This document shows positions 1 to 8,384 of a DNA stretch of 64,000 nucleotides, one piece after another. The position numbers were made by a program, and so were the translations under genes. Every line of letters begins with the position of its first letter. Position 1 is the first letter of the stretch. Under the pieces are notes generated by a model that was not told the origin of the DNA, ran no database searches, and worked only from the letters and a program-made list of their open reading frames with translations. The stretch is from an uncultured Sutterella sp. (GTDB lineage Bacteria > Pseudomonadota > Gammaproteobacteria > Burkholderiales > Burkholderiaceae_F): the NCBI GenBank assembly GCA_900544255.1, contig UQUM01000006.1, positions 1 to 64,000 of the forward strand, written 5' to 3'.

Positions 1-1
1 A

Positions 2-611
2 AATCGTGTGCATTTGATGCCGCCAATGTCCAATTTTTACGCGCGCATTTGTGTAAAAGCCACCCCGTCCTCCAACAGCAGCTTTATTACGAACTCGTTT
101 TTGTTCGGAACGCTCATCGCCTTGGAGCGCAATGACGGTGCCGGATTTCGACCGATCCTCTCCTCCGTGAGCCATGCGACAGCAAATGTGAGAACCGTCG
201 GAAGCCTTGACGGAACTGTCATGCATTTGGAAAACCGTGGTACCGATCATTGATCGGCCTCTTCAGGTGCGGGACTGCCGAAATCTTGAAGAAGCGACGC
301 TCCTGGCAACCAGTCATTGGACGACGGGTGAGCAGCACGGCAGTCCCCGGATTCAGACGCTCATCGATCGCGTCAAACTCTATCGGACGATGGGAGATTG
401 TTTTGGGTACTTTGCCGTGGCTTCGGGCGGCGCCGACATCATGGTGGATCCTGAACTTTGCTACTGGGATATTGCGGCTCTCCTGCCTGTCGTGGAAGGT
501 GCGGGCGGTACGATCACGTCGACGGCGGGCGGCAATCCGCTCACGGATCTCAGTGCCGTGTGTACGGCGGGGCCCCTGCACGGCGAAGTGGTGGCAATTC
601 TCAATGCTTAA
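2..611 (+). pseudogene. Decayed histidinol-phosphatase / inositol-monophosphatase family gene
   Basis: The remains of an IMPase-family phosphatase lie in two reading frames. One frame (to about 250) gives SFITNSFLFGTLIALE, the usual segment after the metal-binding DPxDGT motif. From about 210 the next frame gives RDCRNLEEATLLATS and then GDCFGYFAVASGGADIMVDP, the C-terminal IMPase signature. A +1 frame change between about 205 and 265 is needed to join them. The residues expected to be DPxDGTKSF read as ATPSSNSSF, so the catalytic aspartates are also gone. A sequencing error could explain the frameshift but not the lost motif, so I call it a true pseudogene. The 5' end lies before the window. 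Confidence 0.75.
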
Positions 612-1085
612 GGCGCTGCGCATAAAACGACGGATTCTGACGACGGCGGCTGGATCATTGCTGGGTGGGTTCGTCGGCCTCGGTGCAGCATCGGCAGAGA
701 CTCACCCGGAAATTACGGTGGGCCCGTGGTCATGTTTTCACCGGTGTTTTACACCGGTATGTATGCGGTGACGCTCGACCATCTGACGGAACAGCTGCCG
801 CAGTATCGGTTTCGCTTTGTGGAAGTGGACTACCGAAATCTGCGGTGGGACATCGAACGGCTGAAGCCCAATTTTTTGGTGTCGTCGGCCTCCACATTCA
901 TGTCCTTGATCGAGCCCTTCGGCGCACATCAGGTCGCAACGAAAGAACCGCTGTTGGCGGACGATGCCGTTCACAGTGTCGCTTCGGCCTTCGTGGTGAG
1001 AATCGACAGTCCGATTCGTGCACTCGCGGATACCAAGGGAGAACGGGTGACCGCTACGTCGGAATTGAGTTTTGACGTATTCTAA
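604..1085 (+). pseudogene. Truncated TtrS/PhnD-type periplasmic sensor-domain fragment
   Basis: An ATG at 604 overlaps the 3' end of the phosphatase relic and opens a signal-peptide-like stretch (RRILTTAAGSLLGG, then GAASAETHPEITVGP). Around 722-726 the frame shifts by one base and continues as SPVFYTGMYAVTLDHLTEQL and later VDSP-like IDSPIRALADTKGERV. This matches the N-terminal PhnD-like ligand-binding domain found in TtrS-type sensor histidine kinases and phosphonate/phosphite binding proteins. The frame stops at 1083-1085 after roughly 150 residues, before the domain is complete, and no kinase domain follows. I read it as a frameshifted, 3'-truncated relic. The family assignment is by pattern only. 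Confidence 0.6.
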
Positions 1086-1158
1086 AAAAGTTCCCTACCC
1101 TCATTTATTCTCGAGACTTTTGCTCGGTTTGGCCGGGTGATTTTTTTTCGGGTGCGGC

Positions 1159-2520
1159 TCAGGCAAACGGAATCGTGATCGTCATTTTGAGGCCGTGCGG
1201 GGCGACGTTCTGCGCGGTCAGCGTTCCGCCGTGGCGTTCTACGGCACGCTTGGCGATCGCCAATCCCAAACCGAACCCGGAACCGGTGGCTTCAGCGCTC
1301 CCGCGCACAAACGGCAAAAAGAGCTTGTCGAGTTCCTCGGGTTTCATGCCGGGGCCTTCGTCCGTGACGGACACCGTAAAGGCTTTTTCCGACGCGGCGG
1401 CGACGACGTCGACCGTTCCGCCTTCCGGGGTGTAGCGGAGCGCATTTCGGAGAATGTTTTCCACGGCACGCGCAAAGCTGTCCGTGTGCAGCCGCAGTAC
1501 GGCATGCGCCGGAGAAGCGAGCGTGACGCCGATTTTTTTTGCACTCCCTTCAAAGCGGACGTTGTCGACGATGTCTTCCAAAAGAAGCGCTGCATCCGTG
1601 TCTTCAAAGGGCATCGGGGCATTGTCGTCCAGCCTCGCAAACGTGAGAAGCTCTTCCACCAAGGCGTCCAACGTGTGTACGTCCTTTTCGATGCGCTTAA
1701 GCAATTCCGGCGAGCGTTCGGGGTTTTTGGCAGCAATCGCGACCGCCACTTCCATCCGGGCCAAGGGACTTCTCAATTCATGGCTTACGTCATGAAAAAG
1801 TCGTTTTTGACGCGCTAACAATCCGTTGATTTTTTCGGCCATCGCATCGTACTGCTGCGCGAGTGCGCCGATTTCATCGTAACGGTGCCCGATTTCGGGG
1901 GCAATGCGTACGGCAAGATCCCCTTCGGAGGCGCGCTTCATGGCCCAGTTGAGCTTTTTAATGGGGCGGGAAAAGTTCCATGCCAAGAGTCCCGCTGCTA
2001 GGCTCGTTGCAAAGAAGGCAAAGAGTAGGTGCATCCAAAGCGGCGTATGCCAGAACGCTGAAAAAAGGCTCCTCGGCGGCAGATCTGTGCGGACGGCAAA
2101 AAAGCGCAGATCGCGGCAGCCGATGTTCTGCGGGCAGGGGCGGAGGACCCAGCGGTTGTTGGGGCGTTCGGCAAGGGACTGAAGCGCGTGTTCAGGTACG
2201 GACCGACCGCTGATTTCCTTACCGTCGCGATCCACTACGAAAACTTCCGGCCGCAGATTGGTTTCGGGGTCGGACAACCAACGGATGAGGGCTGTTTCGC
2301 CGTTCCATTTCCAGAGATTGACGGCAGTGTGTAAAGCCCTGCGCGTACCGGGGCCGGCTTCGATGTCGCCGAAATTCGCGGGTACCTGCTGGTAGCTTTT
2401 GCTCGCAAACCAGACAAGGATGCCGATGCCGAAAAGTGCAATCCAAAGCCCCACGAAAAGCTGCAGGAAGGTGCCTCCGCGGCGAAGAAAACCGCAGGGG
2501 CGCTGAAGATTATTCGGCAT
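1159..2520 (-). CDS. cpxA: CpxA-like sensor histidine kinase
   Basis: This 453-residue inner-membrane histidine kinase has the order TM1 (about 18-38), a periplasmic sensor loop, TM2 (about 162-182), a HAMP linker, HisKA with HDVSHELRSPLARME (phospho-acceptor His about 247) and an HATPase_c domain with NILRNALRYTPEGG, DEGPGM and GFGLGLAIA boxes. It lies 23 bp downstream of the response-regulator gene on the same strand, so the two form a pair. The HisKA sequence and the strongly CpxR-like partner point to the Cpx envelope-stress family, where the kinase autophosphorylates on envelope damage. The periplasmic loop is divergent, so the sensed signal is unknown and the symbol is provisional. Confidence 0.8.
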   Translation of the reverse strand: MPNNLQRPCGFLRRGGTFLQLFVGLWIALFGIGILVWFASKSYQQVPANFGDIEAGPGTRRALHTAVNLWKWNGETALIRWLSDPETNLRPEVFVVDRDGKEISGRSVPEHALQSLAERPNNRWVLRPCPQNIGCRDLRFFAVRTDLPPRSLFSAFWHTPLWMHLLFAFFATSLAAGLLAWNFSRPIKKLNWAMKRASEGDLAVRIAPEIGHRYDEIGALAQQYDAMAEKINGLLARQKRLFHDVSHELRSPLARMEVAVAIAAKNPERSPELLKRIEKDVHTLDALVEELLTFARLDDNAPMPFEDTDAALLLEDIVDNVRFEGSAKKIGVTLASPAHAVLRLHTDSFARAVENILRNALRYTPEGGTVDVVAAASEKAFTVSVTDEGPGMKPEELDKLFLPFVRGSAEATGSGFGLGLAIAKRAVERHGGTLTAQNVAPHGLKMTITIPFA

Positions 2521-2543
2521 GTCGCCCTCTCAAAGAGAAAAAA

Positions 2544-3248
2544 TCAGGCAGCGGGAGTGTGAACGACGAGTTGGTACCCCACGCCGCGGATGCTTTCAAT
2601 CGAAATCGCATCCGGATTGAGTTCGGCAAGCTTGTGGCGGATGGAACTGATGTGCACGTCGATCGCTCGGTCGTAGCGCCCCATGGGACGCCCCAAAACG
2701 CGCGGATAGATTTCTGATTTGGCAACGGGCTGTCCCACTTGGTGAGCGAGCATTTCGAGAAGCGACAATTCGGTGCCTGTGAGCGTCACGGGCTGACCGG
2801 ACAACGTCACCGTGCGTTGCGCCATGTCGATCGAAAGCGGGCCCACGACCAAGGGGCCGCGGCCGAATTCGCTCGTTTTACTGCGGCGCAGAATCGCTCG
2901 GATGCGGGCGACGAGTTCGCGCGGCGGGCAGGGCTTCGGCACGTAGTCGTCCGCGCCCAATTCCAGTCCCAGAATGCGGTCGACGGGATCGCCGCGGGCG
3001 GTGAGCATCAAGACGGGCGTGTGACTTGTTTCCCGGATTTTGACGAGAACTTGCGTGCCCGTCATTCCCGGCATCATCACGTCCAGAATGATGAGATCGA
3101 AAACTTCGCGAGAAAGTATGTTGAGTCCCGTTTGGCCGTCGTGCGCTGGTTTGACTTCAAAACCTTCCAGGGTGAGATAGTCAACGAGCAGCGTGACGAG
3201 TTCCACATCGTCATCAATGATGAGAATTTTGGCGGGACGGGTATACAT
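2544..3248 (-). CDS. cpxR: CpxR-like OmpR-family response regulator
   Basis: The 234-residue protein has an N-terminal receiver domain (acidic IIDDD near 10-14, phospho-acceptor Asp56 in LIILDVMMPG, conserved Lys in YVPKPCPP) and a C-terminal winged helix (AIDVHISSIRHKL, IRGVGYQLV). Stretches such as MLTARGDPVDRILGLELGAD and RELVARIRAILRRS are close to enterobacterial CpxR. It is the first gene of the kinase operon and is transcribed away from the efflux operon starting at 3587. A perfect GTAAA-N5-GTAAA box in the shared intergenic region suggests autoregulation and control of the efflux genes. Confidence 0.85.
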   Translation of the reverse strand: MYTRPAKILIIDDDVELVTLLVDYLTLEGFEVKPAHDGQTGLNILSREVFDLIILDVMMPGMTGTQVLVKIRETSHTPVLMLTARGDPVDRILGLELGADDYVPKPCPPRELVARIRAILRRSKTSEFGRGPLVVGPLSIDMAQRTVTLSGQPVTLTGTELSLLEMLAHQVGQPVAKSEIYPRVLGRPMGRYDRAIDVHISSIRHKLAELNPDAISIESIRGVGYQLVVHTPAA

Positions 3249-3372
3249 GGAAAATCCTTTCTGATCGTGTCGGCACCGGCAGCCTCTTAAGCTTCAGTAA
3301 AGAGGATGCCGGGCGTGCTTATCACAGTAAACCGAATGGGTAAAACGACAAAAAGTTTGTCAATCAGCATTC

Positions 3373-3386
3373 TTTACAATTGTAAA
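3373..3386. promoter_or_regulatory. Perfect 14-bp palindrome in the cpxR/efflux intergenic region
   Basis: TTTACAATTGTAAA is self-complementary and contains two inverted TTTAC/GTAAA half-sites, the CpxR half-site sequence in head-to-head arrangement. A looser GTAAA-N8-GTAAA direct pair lies at 3327-3344. The 338-bp gap (3249-3586) holds no gene, so these are operator candidates. Confidence 0.4.
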
Positions 3387-3467
3387 GGAAAATAACGTAG
3401 AGGGAAGTTTTTGCGTTGACGCAAATGTAGCTTGTCCGTGCGTCGTCAACGGACGCGGTAGGCAGTC

Positions 3468-3482
3468 TTTACCGGACTTTAC
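3468..3482 (-). promoter_or_regulatory. CpxR-box match upstream of the efflux operon
   Basis: TTTACCGGACTTTAC is the exact reverse complement of GTAAA-N5-GTAAA, the established CpxR recognition pattern. It lies 105 bp before the ATG of the outer-membrane factor gene and about 220 bp before cpxR, in a region holding both divergent promoters. Confidence 0.65.
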
Positions 3483-3586
3483 GTTCCCGGGAGATAATTT
3501 AACGGGACGGACGGCGAAAATTCGGTCAGAACAAAAAGAGCCGACGGAGAAATCGATTACGCGTCGGCTAAAGAGACGAAAAACAA

Positions 3587-5026
3587 ATGAAGAATCGAGT
3601 GAAACCCTTGGTACTCACGTTTGCTGCGGTGCTGATGCTTTCGGGGTGTGCTTCAACGGAATGGTTGTCGTCGGCGGACGAAGCCGTCGTCGGCACGGCG
3701 TGGAATGCGGACGCCGGCGTGAGTCTTTCGGACGAATTGCCCGCCGTTGCTCGCAGCGAATGGTGGAAGGCTTGGAAGGACGCGGAACTTTCAGCTCTCG
3801 TTGACCGAGCCATGGCTGAAAGCACGGACGTCAGGACGGCACTTGCGAACCTCAAAACGGCAGCGGCTTCCGCTGATCAGGCGACGGCCGACCTTTTTCC
3901 GACGTTGAAACTCGGTGCGGACGGCAGCCGCACGCATCGTGAGAATCAGGGAACGACGGAAAATTGGAGCGCCGAAGCGTCGGGGTCGTGGTCGATTTCG
4001 CTTTTGGGCGGAAATTTGGCGGTGCGTCGAGCCGCGAGGTACGAAGCCATGGCGTCGCTTTTGACGCTCGAAGACGTGAAAAACGCCGTAGCGGCGGAAG
4101 CGGCTTCGGACTACGTGGCGTTAAAACTCGCATTCGTGAAGCGGCGCATCGCCGAAGCGACCCTCAAAAACTATGAAGAAGCCGGCCATATCGCCCGGTG
4201 GCGTTTTGAAGCGGGGCTCTCCGATCAGTCCGAAGTTGATCAGGCGGTGAGTAACCGGGAAGGGGCTAGGGCGGCTTTAGCTTTAACGGAAAAGAGCATT
4301 GCGCAGTACAAGAATGCCTTGGCGCGTCTTACGGTACAAAACGCCGCGGACATTCGGGTGACGGATGACGGTTTGGTCCCGACGGCGCCTTTGAATTTGG
4401 CGGTAGCCGTGCCGGCGGAAACGCTTAAAAACCGGCCCGATCTGCGGGCGGCGCAGCTCACCGTGGCTGCGGCAAGCGAACGGGTTTACAAAGCAAAGAC
4501 GCAGTGGTTCCCGTCTTTGTCGCTTTCGGGCAACATTGGAACGCAGGCGGCGACGATCGGCACGCTGGGGGCGTCGGGCACCGGCATCGCCGCTCTTGCA
4601 GGCGCGCTTTCCATGCCGCTTTTGAATTGGGGCGATCAGGTGACGGCTGCGAAGGAAGCGGAAGCGTCGCTTGAGAAAGCTCGATCGACGTATCTCGCAA
4701 CGCTTTTAAAGGCGCTCGAAGAAACGGAAAATGCCCTGACGGCGATTCAGACGGCACAGACGCGAACCGCGCCCTTGACAATCGCCTTGTCGGCGGCGGA
4801 ATCGGCCGCGGACCTCACGATGAAGTCCTATCGGGCGGGGCTCGTGGATTATCAGAATGTTTTGAATACACAGCGTTCGCTTCTGACGGCACGCGAAAAT
4901 GCCCGCACGAACGAAGCGGATATGGCTTCAGCCCTCATTACGCTTTACACCGCCCTCGGCGGTGCCTGGGAAGCGACGGAGGCGCAGCAGCAACTTTTTC
5001 TTAAATTGAATGACAGGGCGTCGTAA
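3587..5026 (+). CDS. NodT/OprM-family outer-membrane efflux lipoprotein
   Basis: The 479-residue protein begins with a lipoprotein signal peptide ending in LSGC (lipidated Cys about 21). It carries two outer-membrane efflux protein repeats, typical of the trimeric TolC-like channel. The family features are the long alpha-helical Ala/Glu-rich stretches and the late segment MKSYRAGLVDYQNVLNTQRS. It is the first gene of a four-gene operon with a periplasmic adaptor and a MacB-type ABC pump, so it should be the outer-membrane exit duct of that tripartite system. The length is normal for the NodT subfamily. Confidence 0.9.
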   Translation: MKNRVKPLVLTFAAVLMLSGCASTEWLSSADEAVVGTAWNADAGVSLSDELPAVARSEWWKAWKDAELSALVDRAMAESTDVRTALANLKTAAASADQATADLFPTLKLGADGSRTHRENQGTTENWSAEASGSWSISLLGGNLAVRRAARYEAMASLLTLEDVKNAVAAEAASDYVALKLAFVKRRIAEATLKNYEEAGHIARWRFEAGLSDQSEVDQAVSNREGARAALALTEKSIAQYKNALARLTVQNAADIRVTDDGLVPTAPLNLAVAVPAETLKNRPDLRAAQLTVAAASERVYKAKTQWFPSLSLSGNIGTQAATIGTLGASGTGIAALAGALSMPLLNWGDQVTAAKEAEASLEKARSTYLATLLKALEETENALTAIQTAQTRTAPLTIALSAAESAADLTMKSYRAGLVDYQNVLNTQRSLLTARENARTNEADMASALITLYTALGGAWEATEAQQQLFLKLNDRAS

Positions 5027-5050
5027 CTCCGACGGAAAGGACAGCGAAAA

Positions 5051-6337
5051 ATGACGGAAAACAACACGAAATCGATGCAGGCGGAAAAGGCGGCCTTATT
5101 GGGTGAAGTGCCGGGACAAACGACGAAACGGCGGTTGATTCTGGGTATGGGCGTCGCGGCGGTTGTCGTTGCTTTGGGTGCCTGGTGGTGGACGGGAGAA
5201 AGTTCGGCCGCCCCACGCTACGTGACGCAGGCGCCGGTGCGGGGCGACCTCACCGTGACCGTCACGGCGACGGGAACGTTGGAACCGGTGAGGAGCGTCA
5301 GCATCGGCAGCGAATTGTCCGGCATCGTTTCCAAGGTGAATGTCGACGTCAACAGCACCGTGAAGGCGGGGGACGTGCTGATTGAATTGGATACCGCCAA
5401 ATTAAAGAGTGCCGTCAATCAGGCGAAGGCCTCATTGGCAAGTGCCAAAGCGGGGCTGGGGGAAGCAAACGCCGCCGTCGTGGAAGCGCGCCTCAAAATG
5501 AGGCGCCTTGACGAACTTAACAAAGCTTCCGGCGGCAAACTTCCCTCCCGTACCGAAATGGACGAACAGCGGGCGACGGTTTTGAAGGCGGAAGCTGCGG
5601 TAGCCACCGCGAAGGCGAAGATTGAAGACGCGCAGGCGCAGCTTGAAACGCAGGAAACGAATTTGTCGAAGGCCTCCATCATTTCGCCCGTGGACGGCGT
5701 GGTGCTCGCGCGGTCGGTGGAGCCGGGCTACGCCGTGGCGGCGAGCCTGCAGGCGGTGGAACTTTTGACGGTGGCGACCGACCTGAGGGAGCTGGAACTG
5801 CAGGTTGATATTGATGAAGCCGACGTAGGGGAAGTGAAACCGGGGCTGACCTCGAGCTTTACGGTTGCCGCCTACCCGAACCGCACGTTTGATGCGTCGC
5901 TCAGTAAAGTCGCGTACGGAGCGACGACGTCCACCTCGTCCAATGTCGTGACGTATACCGGGTACCTTGACGTCCCTAATAAGGACATGTTTCTGCGTCC
6001 GGGAATGACGGCGACGGCGACGATCGAGACCGCTAAGCGTGAAAAGGTGCTTCTCGTTCCTAATACGGCGTTCCGTTTTACGCCCAAGGTCACGAAGGCT
6101 GCGTCCTCGATGTCCTTCATGATGCCTCCTCCGCGGGAAAACAACAAGCAGGCGAAAACGGTGGCTCACGCGCAGACCGAACGAGAACAGACGATTTATG
6201 TGCTGAGAAACGGTCAGGCACAGCAGCTGACGGTGAGAACGGGACTTACCGACGGGCGCCGCACGGAAATTCTGTCGGACAATCTGACGGAATCCGATCA
6301 GGTCATCACCGAACAGCGGTCTTCGAAGGGTTCTTAA
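5051..6337 (+). CDS. macA: MacA-like periplasmic adaptor (membrane fusion protein)
   Basis: The 428-residue protein has one N-terminal membrane anchor (about residues 34-48), a split biotinyl-lipoyl-like domain (VSIGSELSGIVSKVNVDVNS near 75-95, then IISPVDGVVLARSVEPGY), a helical hairpin between them, and a beta-barrel/MP domain. These are hallmarks of HlyD/MacA adaptors that link an inner-membrane transporter to a TolC-like channel. A low-complexity insert rich in Met and Pro (SFMMPPPREN) sits near the C-terminus. The gene starts 24 bp after the channel gene and ends 10 bp before the ATPase gene. The substrate is not predictable. Confidence 0.9.
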   Translation: MTENNTKSMQAEKAALLGEVPGQTTKRRLILGMGVAAVVVALGAWWWTGESSAAPRYVTQAPVRGDLTVTVTATGTLEPVRSVSIGSELSGIVSKVNVDVNSTVKAGDVLIELDTAKLKSAVNQAKASLASAKAGLGEANAAVVEARLKMRRLDELNKASGGKLPSRTEMDEQRATVLKAEAAVATAKAKIEDAQAQLETQETNLSKASIISPVDGVVLARSVEPGYAVAASLQAVELLTVATDLRELELQVDIDEADVGEVKPGLTSSFTVAAYPNRTFDASLSKVAYGATTSTSSNVVTYTGYLDVPNKDMFLRPGMTATATIETAKREKVLLVPNTAFRFTPKVTKAASSMSFMMPPPRENNKQAKTVAHAQTEREQTIYVLRNGQAQQLTVRTGLTDGRRTEILSDNLTESDQVITEQRSSKGS

Positions 6338-6347
6338 GGAGTGAGCG

Positions 6348-7046
6348 ATGGATGCGCCTCTTATTACTTTAAGAAACATCACGAAGCGCTACGGTACCGG
6401 TGAAGCCGCTTTTTTAGCCTTAAAGGGCGTGTCCTTCGACGTGTATCAGGGGGAATTTCTGGCGGTGATGGGGCCGTCGGGATCCGGAAAATCGACGACG
6501 ATGAACATCATCGGCGCGCTCGATCGGCCGACCGGGGGCGAATACCTCTTTAAAGGCGTGCACGTTGAAAATATGACGCGCGATGAGCGGGCGCTCCTTC
6601 GTCGTCACAACATGGGCTTTGTGTTTCAGGGGTTTAATCTGTTGGCCCGCACGTCGGCCCTTGAAAACGTGGAACTGCCGCTTCTGTACCGCGGGGTGCC
6701 CGCAAAAGAGCGGCATGAAGCGGCGATGGCGGCCTTGGATCGCGTGGGCCTCATGCCGTGGGCGCACCATACGCCCTCGGAATTGTCCGGCGGTCAGCAA
6801 CAGCGTGTGGCGATTGCGCGCGCCATTGTGACACATCCCTTGTTGTTGCTCGCCGACGAACCTACGGGAAGTCTCGACAGTAAGCGCAGCGTTGAAATCA
6901 TGGAACTGCTCACCGACCTTAATAAAAGCGAAAACATTACGGTGGTTCTCGTGACGCACGAGCCGGATATGGCCGTGTACGCCCGCCGTTGCATCCATTT
7001 TTTGGACGGGTTGGTCGCTAGCGACGAAATTCAGCCGGGGAGATAA
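6348..7046 (+). CDS. MacB-type ABC transporter ATPase
   Basis: The 232-residue nucleotide-binding subunit has Walker A GPSGSGKSTT (about residue 39), Q-loop FVFQGFNLLAR, signature LSGGQQQRVAIARA and Walker B LLLLADEPTGSLDS. The sequence groups with the LolD/MacB ATPases. E. coli MacB is one polypeptide, whereas here the ATPase and the permease are separate genes 3 bp apart. The start ATG follows a GGAGTGAG ribosome-binding site. It energises export through the adjacent adaptor and channel. Confidence 0.92.
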   Translation: MDAPLITLRNITKRYGTGEAAFLALKGVSFDVYQGEFLAVMGPSGSGKSTTMNIIGALDRPTGGEYLFKGVHVENMTRDERALLRRHNMGFVFQGFNLLARTSALENVELPLLYRGVPAKERHEAAMAALDRVGLMPWAHHTPSELSGGQQQRVAIARAIVTHPLLLLADEPTGSLDSKRSVEIMELLTDLNKSENITVVLVTHEPDMAVYARRCIHFLDGLVASDEIQPGR

Positions 7047-7049
7047 CGT

Positions 7050-8255
7050 ATGTGGGGTAATGCTTTTTTGTTGGCGGTGCGGCAGATTCGCCGTAATCCG
7101 ATGCGTTCCCTTCTCACGGTTTTGGGAATTGTGATCGGGGTGGCGGCCGTCATTACGATGGTGACGATCGGCAACGGTGCCACGCAGGCCGTGCGGCAGG
7201 AAATCGAAAGTTTCGGCAGCAATCAGCTGATGCTGCGCCCGGGGCAGCGCATGGGGCCCGGGGGCTCAGCCGGGGCGCCGTCCTTCAAGATCGCGGACAT
7301 TGAGGCGATCGAAAGTCAGATCGCGGGCGTCATCGCCGTCGCGCCGCAGGTCTCCAAATCCACGACGGTCATTGCGCAGGGGAAAAACTGGTCGACGAGC
7401 GTCATCGGAACGTCGAACGATTACTTTACGATCGACAATCGCGACGTGGCCGAAGGCCGCCTTTTTGAAGAAGCCGAAGAAAAAGCGGGGTCAGCCGTGT
7501 GCGTGATCGGTGAAACCGTCCGTAAGGAGCTCTGGGGGGCGGCCTCCCCCGTGGGACAGATGATGCGCGTCAGTAAGTTCAGCTGCCGCGTCGTGGGGGT
7601 ACTGCAGGAAAAAGGATCGGCCGCGATGGGGGGCGACAAGGATGATTTGGTCGTGATTCCCTTTAATACCGCGTCGCGCCGTTTGGTGGGCCACAACCGC
7701 GTCTCGACGCTTCTTGTGAGCATCAGCGAAGACAGCGACCGCGACAGCCTGAAGGCATCTCTGCGGCAGCTGATGCGCGAACGGCGTTCCCTTTCGTCCG
7801 GTGATGCGGACAACTTCATGATTCACGATACGGCGGAAATTGCGGAGAAGGTGGCGTCCACGACGCAGATCATGACGGCTCTGTTGGGTGCCGTGGCCGC
7901 AGTGAGTCTTTTGGTAGGCGGTATCGGCATCATGAACATCATGCTGGTGTCGGTTACCGAGCGCACGCGGGAAATCGGGGTGCGCCTTGCGATCGGAGCG
8001 ACAGAACGCGAAGTGCTCTTACAGTTTTTGATCGAAGCCGTGGTGCTCGCGTGTCTGGGCGGCATTCTCGGAATGGTGATTGCGGTCGTGAGTTCGGTCG
8101 CGTTGTCGGCGGCGATGTCGTTGCCCTACGCGTTTGATCCCGGCATTAATTTGCTGTCCTTTGGGTTTGCGGCGTTGACCGGCATTATCTTCGGGTACTT
8201 CCCCGCGAGGAACGCCGCGCGGCTTGATCCGATTGAAGCCGTGCGTCACGAATAG
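7050..8255 (+). CDS. MacB-type ABC transporter permease
   Basis: The 401-residue inner-membrane protein has the MacB/FtsX layout: one N-terminal TM helix (LLTVLGIVIGVAAVITMVTI), a large periplasmic MacB_PCD domain and three C-terminal TM helices beginning near AVAAVSLLVGGIGIMNIMLV. The motif SVTERTREIGVRLAIGA is typical of the family. It is the last gene of the efflux operon and is followed by a strong hairpin terminator. Homologues export peptides, macrolides or lipids, and the substrate here is unknown. Confidence 0.92.
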   Translation: MWGNAFLLAVRQIRRNPMRSLLTVLGIVIGVAAVITMVTIGNGATQAVRQEIESFGSNQLMLRPGQRMGPGGSAGAPSFKIADIEAIESQIAGVIAVAPQVSKSTTVIAQGKNWSTSVIGTSNDYFTIDNRDVAEGRLFEEAEEKAGSAVCVIGETVRKELWGAASPVGQMMRVSKFSCRVVGVLQEKGSAAMGGDKDDLVVIPFNTASRRLVGHNRVSTLLVSISEDSDRDSLKASLRQLMRERRSLSSGDADNFMIHDTAEIAEKVASTTQIMTALLGAVAAVSLLVGGIGIMNIMLVSVTERTREIGVRLAIGATEREVLLQFLIEAVVLACLGGILGMVIAVVSSVALSAAMSLPYAFDPGINLLSFGFAALTGIIFGYFPARNAARLDPIEAVRHE

Positions 8256-8275
8256 CCGACTGATCTGAAGTTCGA

Positions 8276-8317
8276 CGAAAACGCGCCGCAGGAACGGGAT
8301 TCCTCGGCGCGTTTTCG
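8276..8317 (+). terminator. Intrinsic terminator after the efflux operon
   Basis: CGAAAACGCGCCG (8276-8288) pairs perfectly with CGGCGCGTTTTCG (8305-8317) around a 16-nt loop. A near copy of the whole element recurs at 10021-10064. Confidence 0.8.
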
Positions 8318-8384
8318 TTGACAGAGTTCGATTTTTTGGGAAAAGCCGCTGGCTAAAATGTTCGAGTCCACAAGGGAGAAATTA

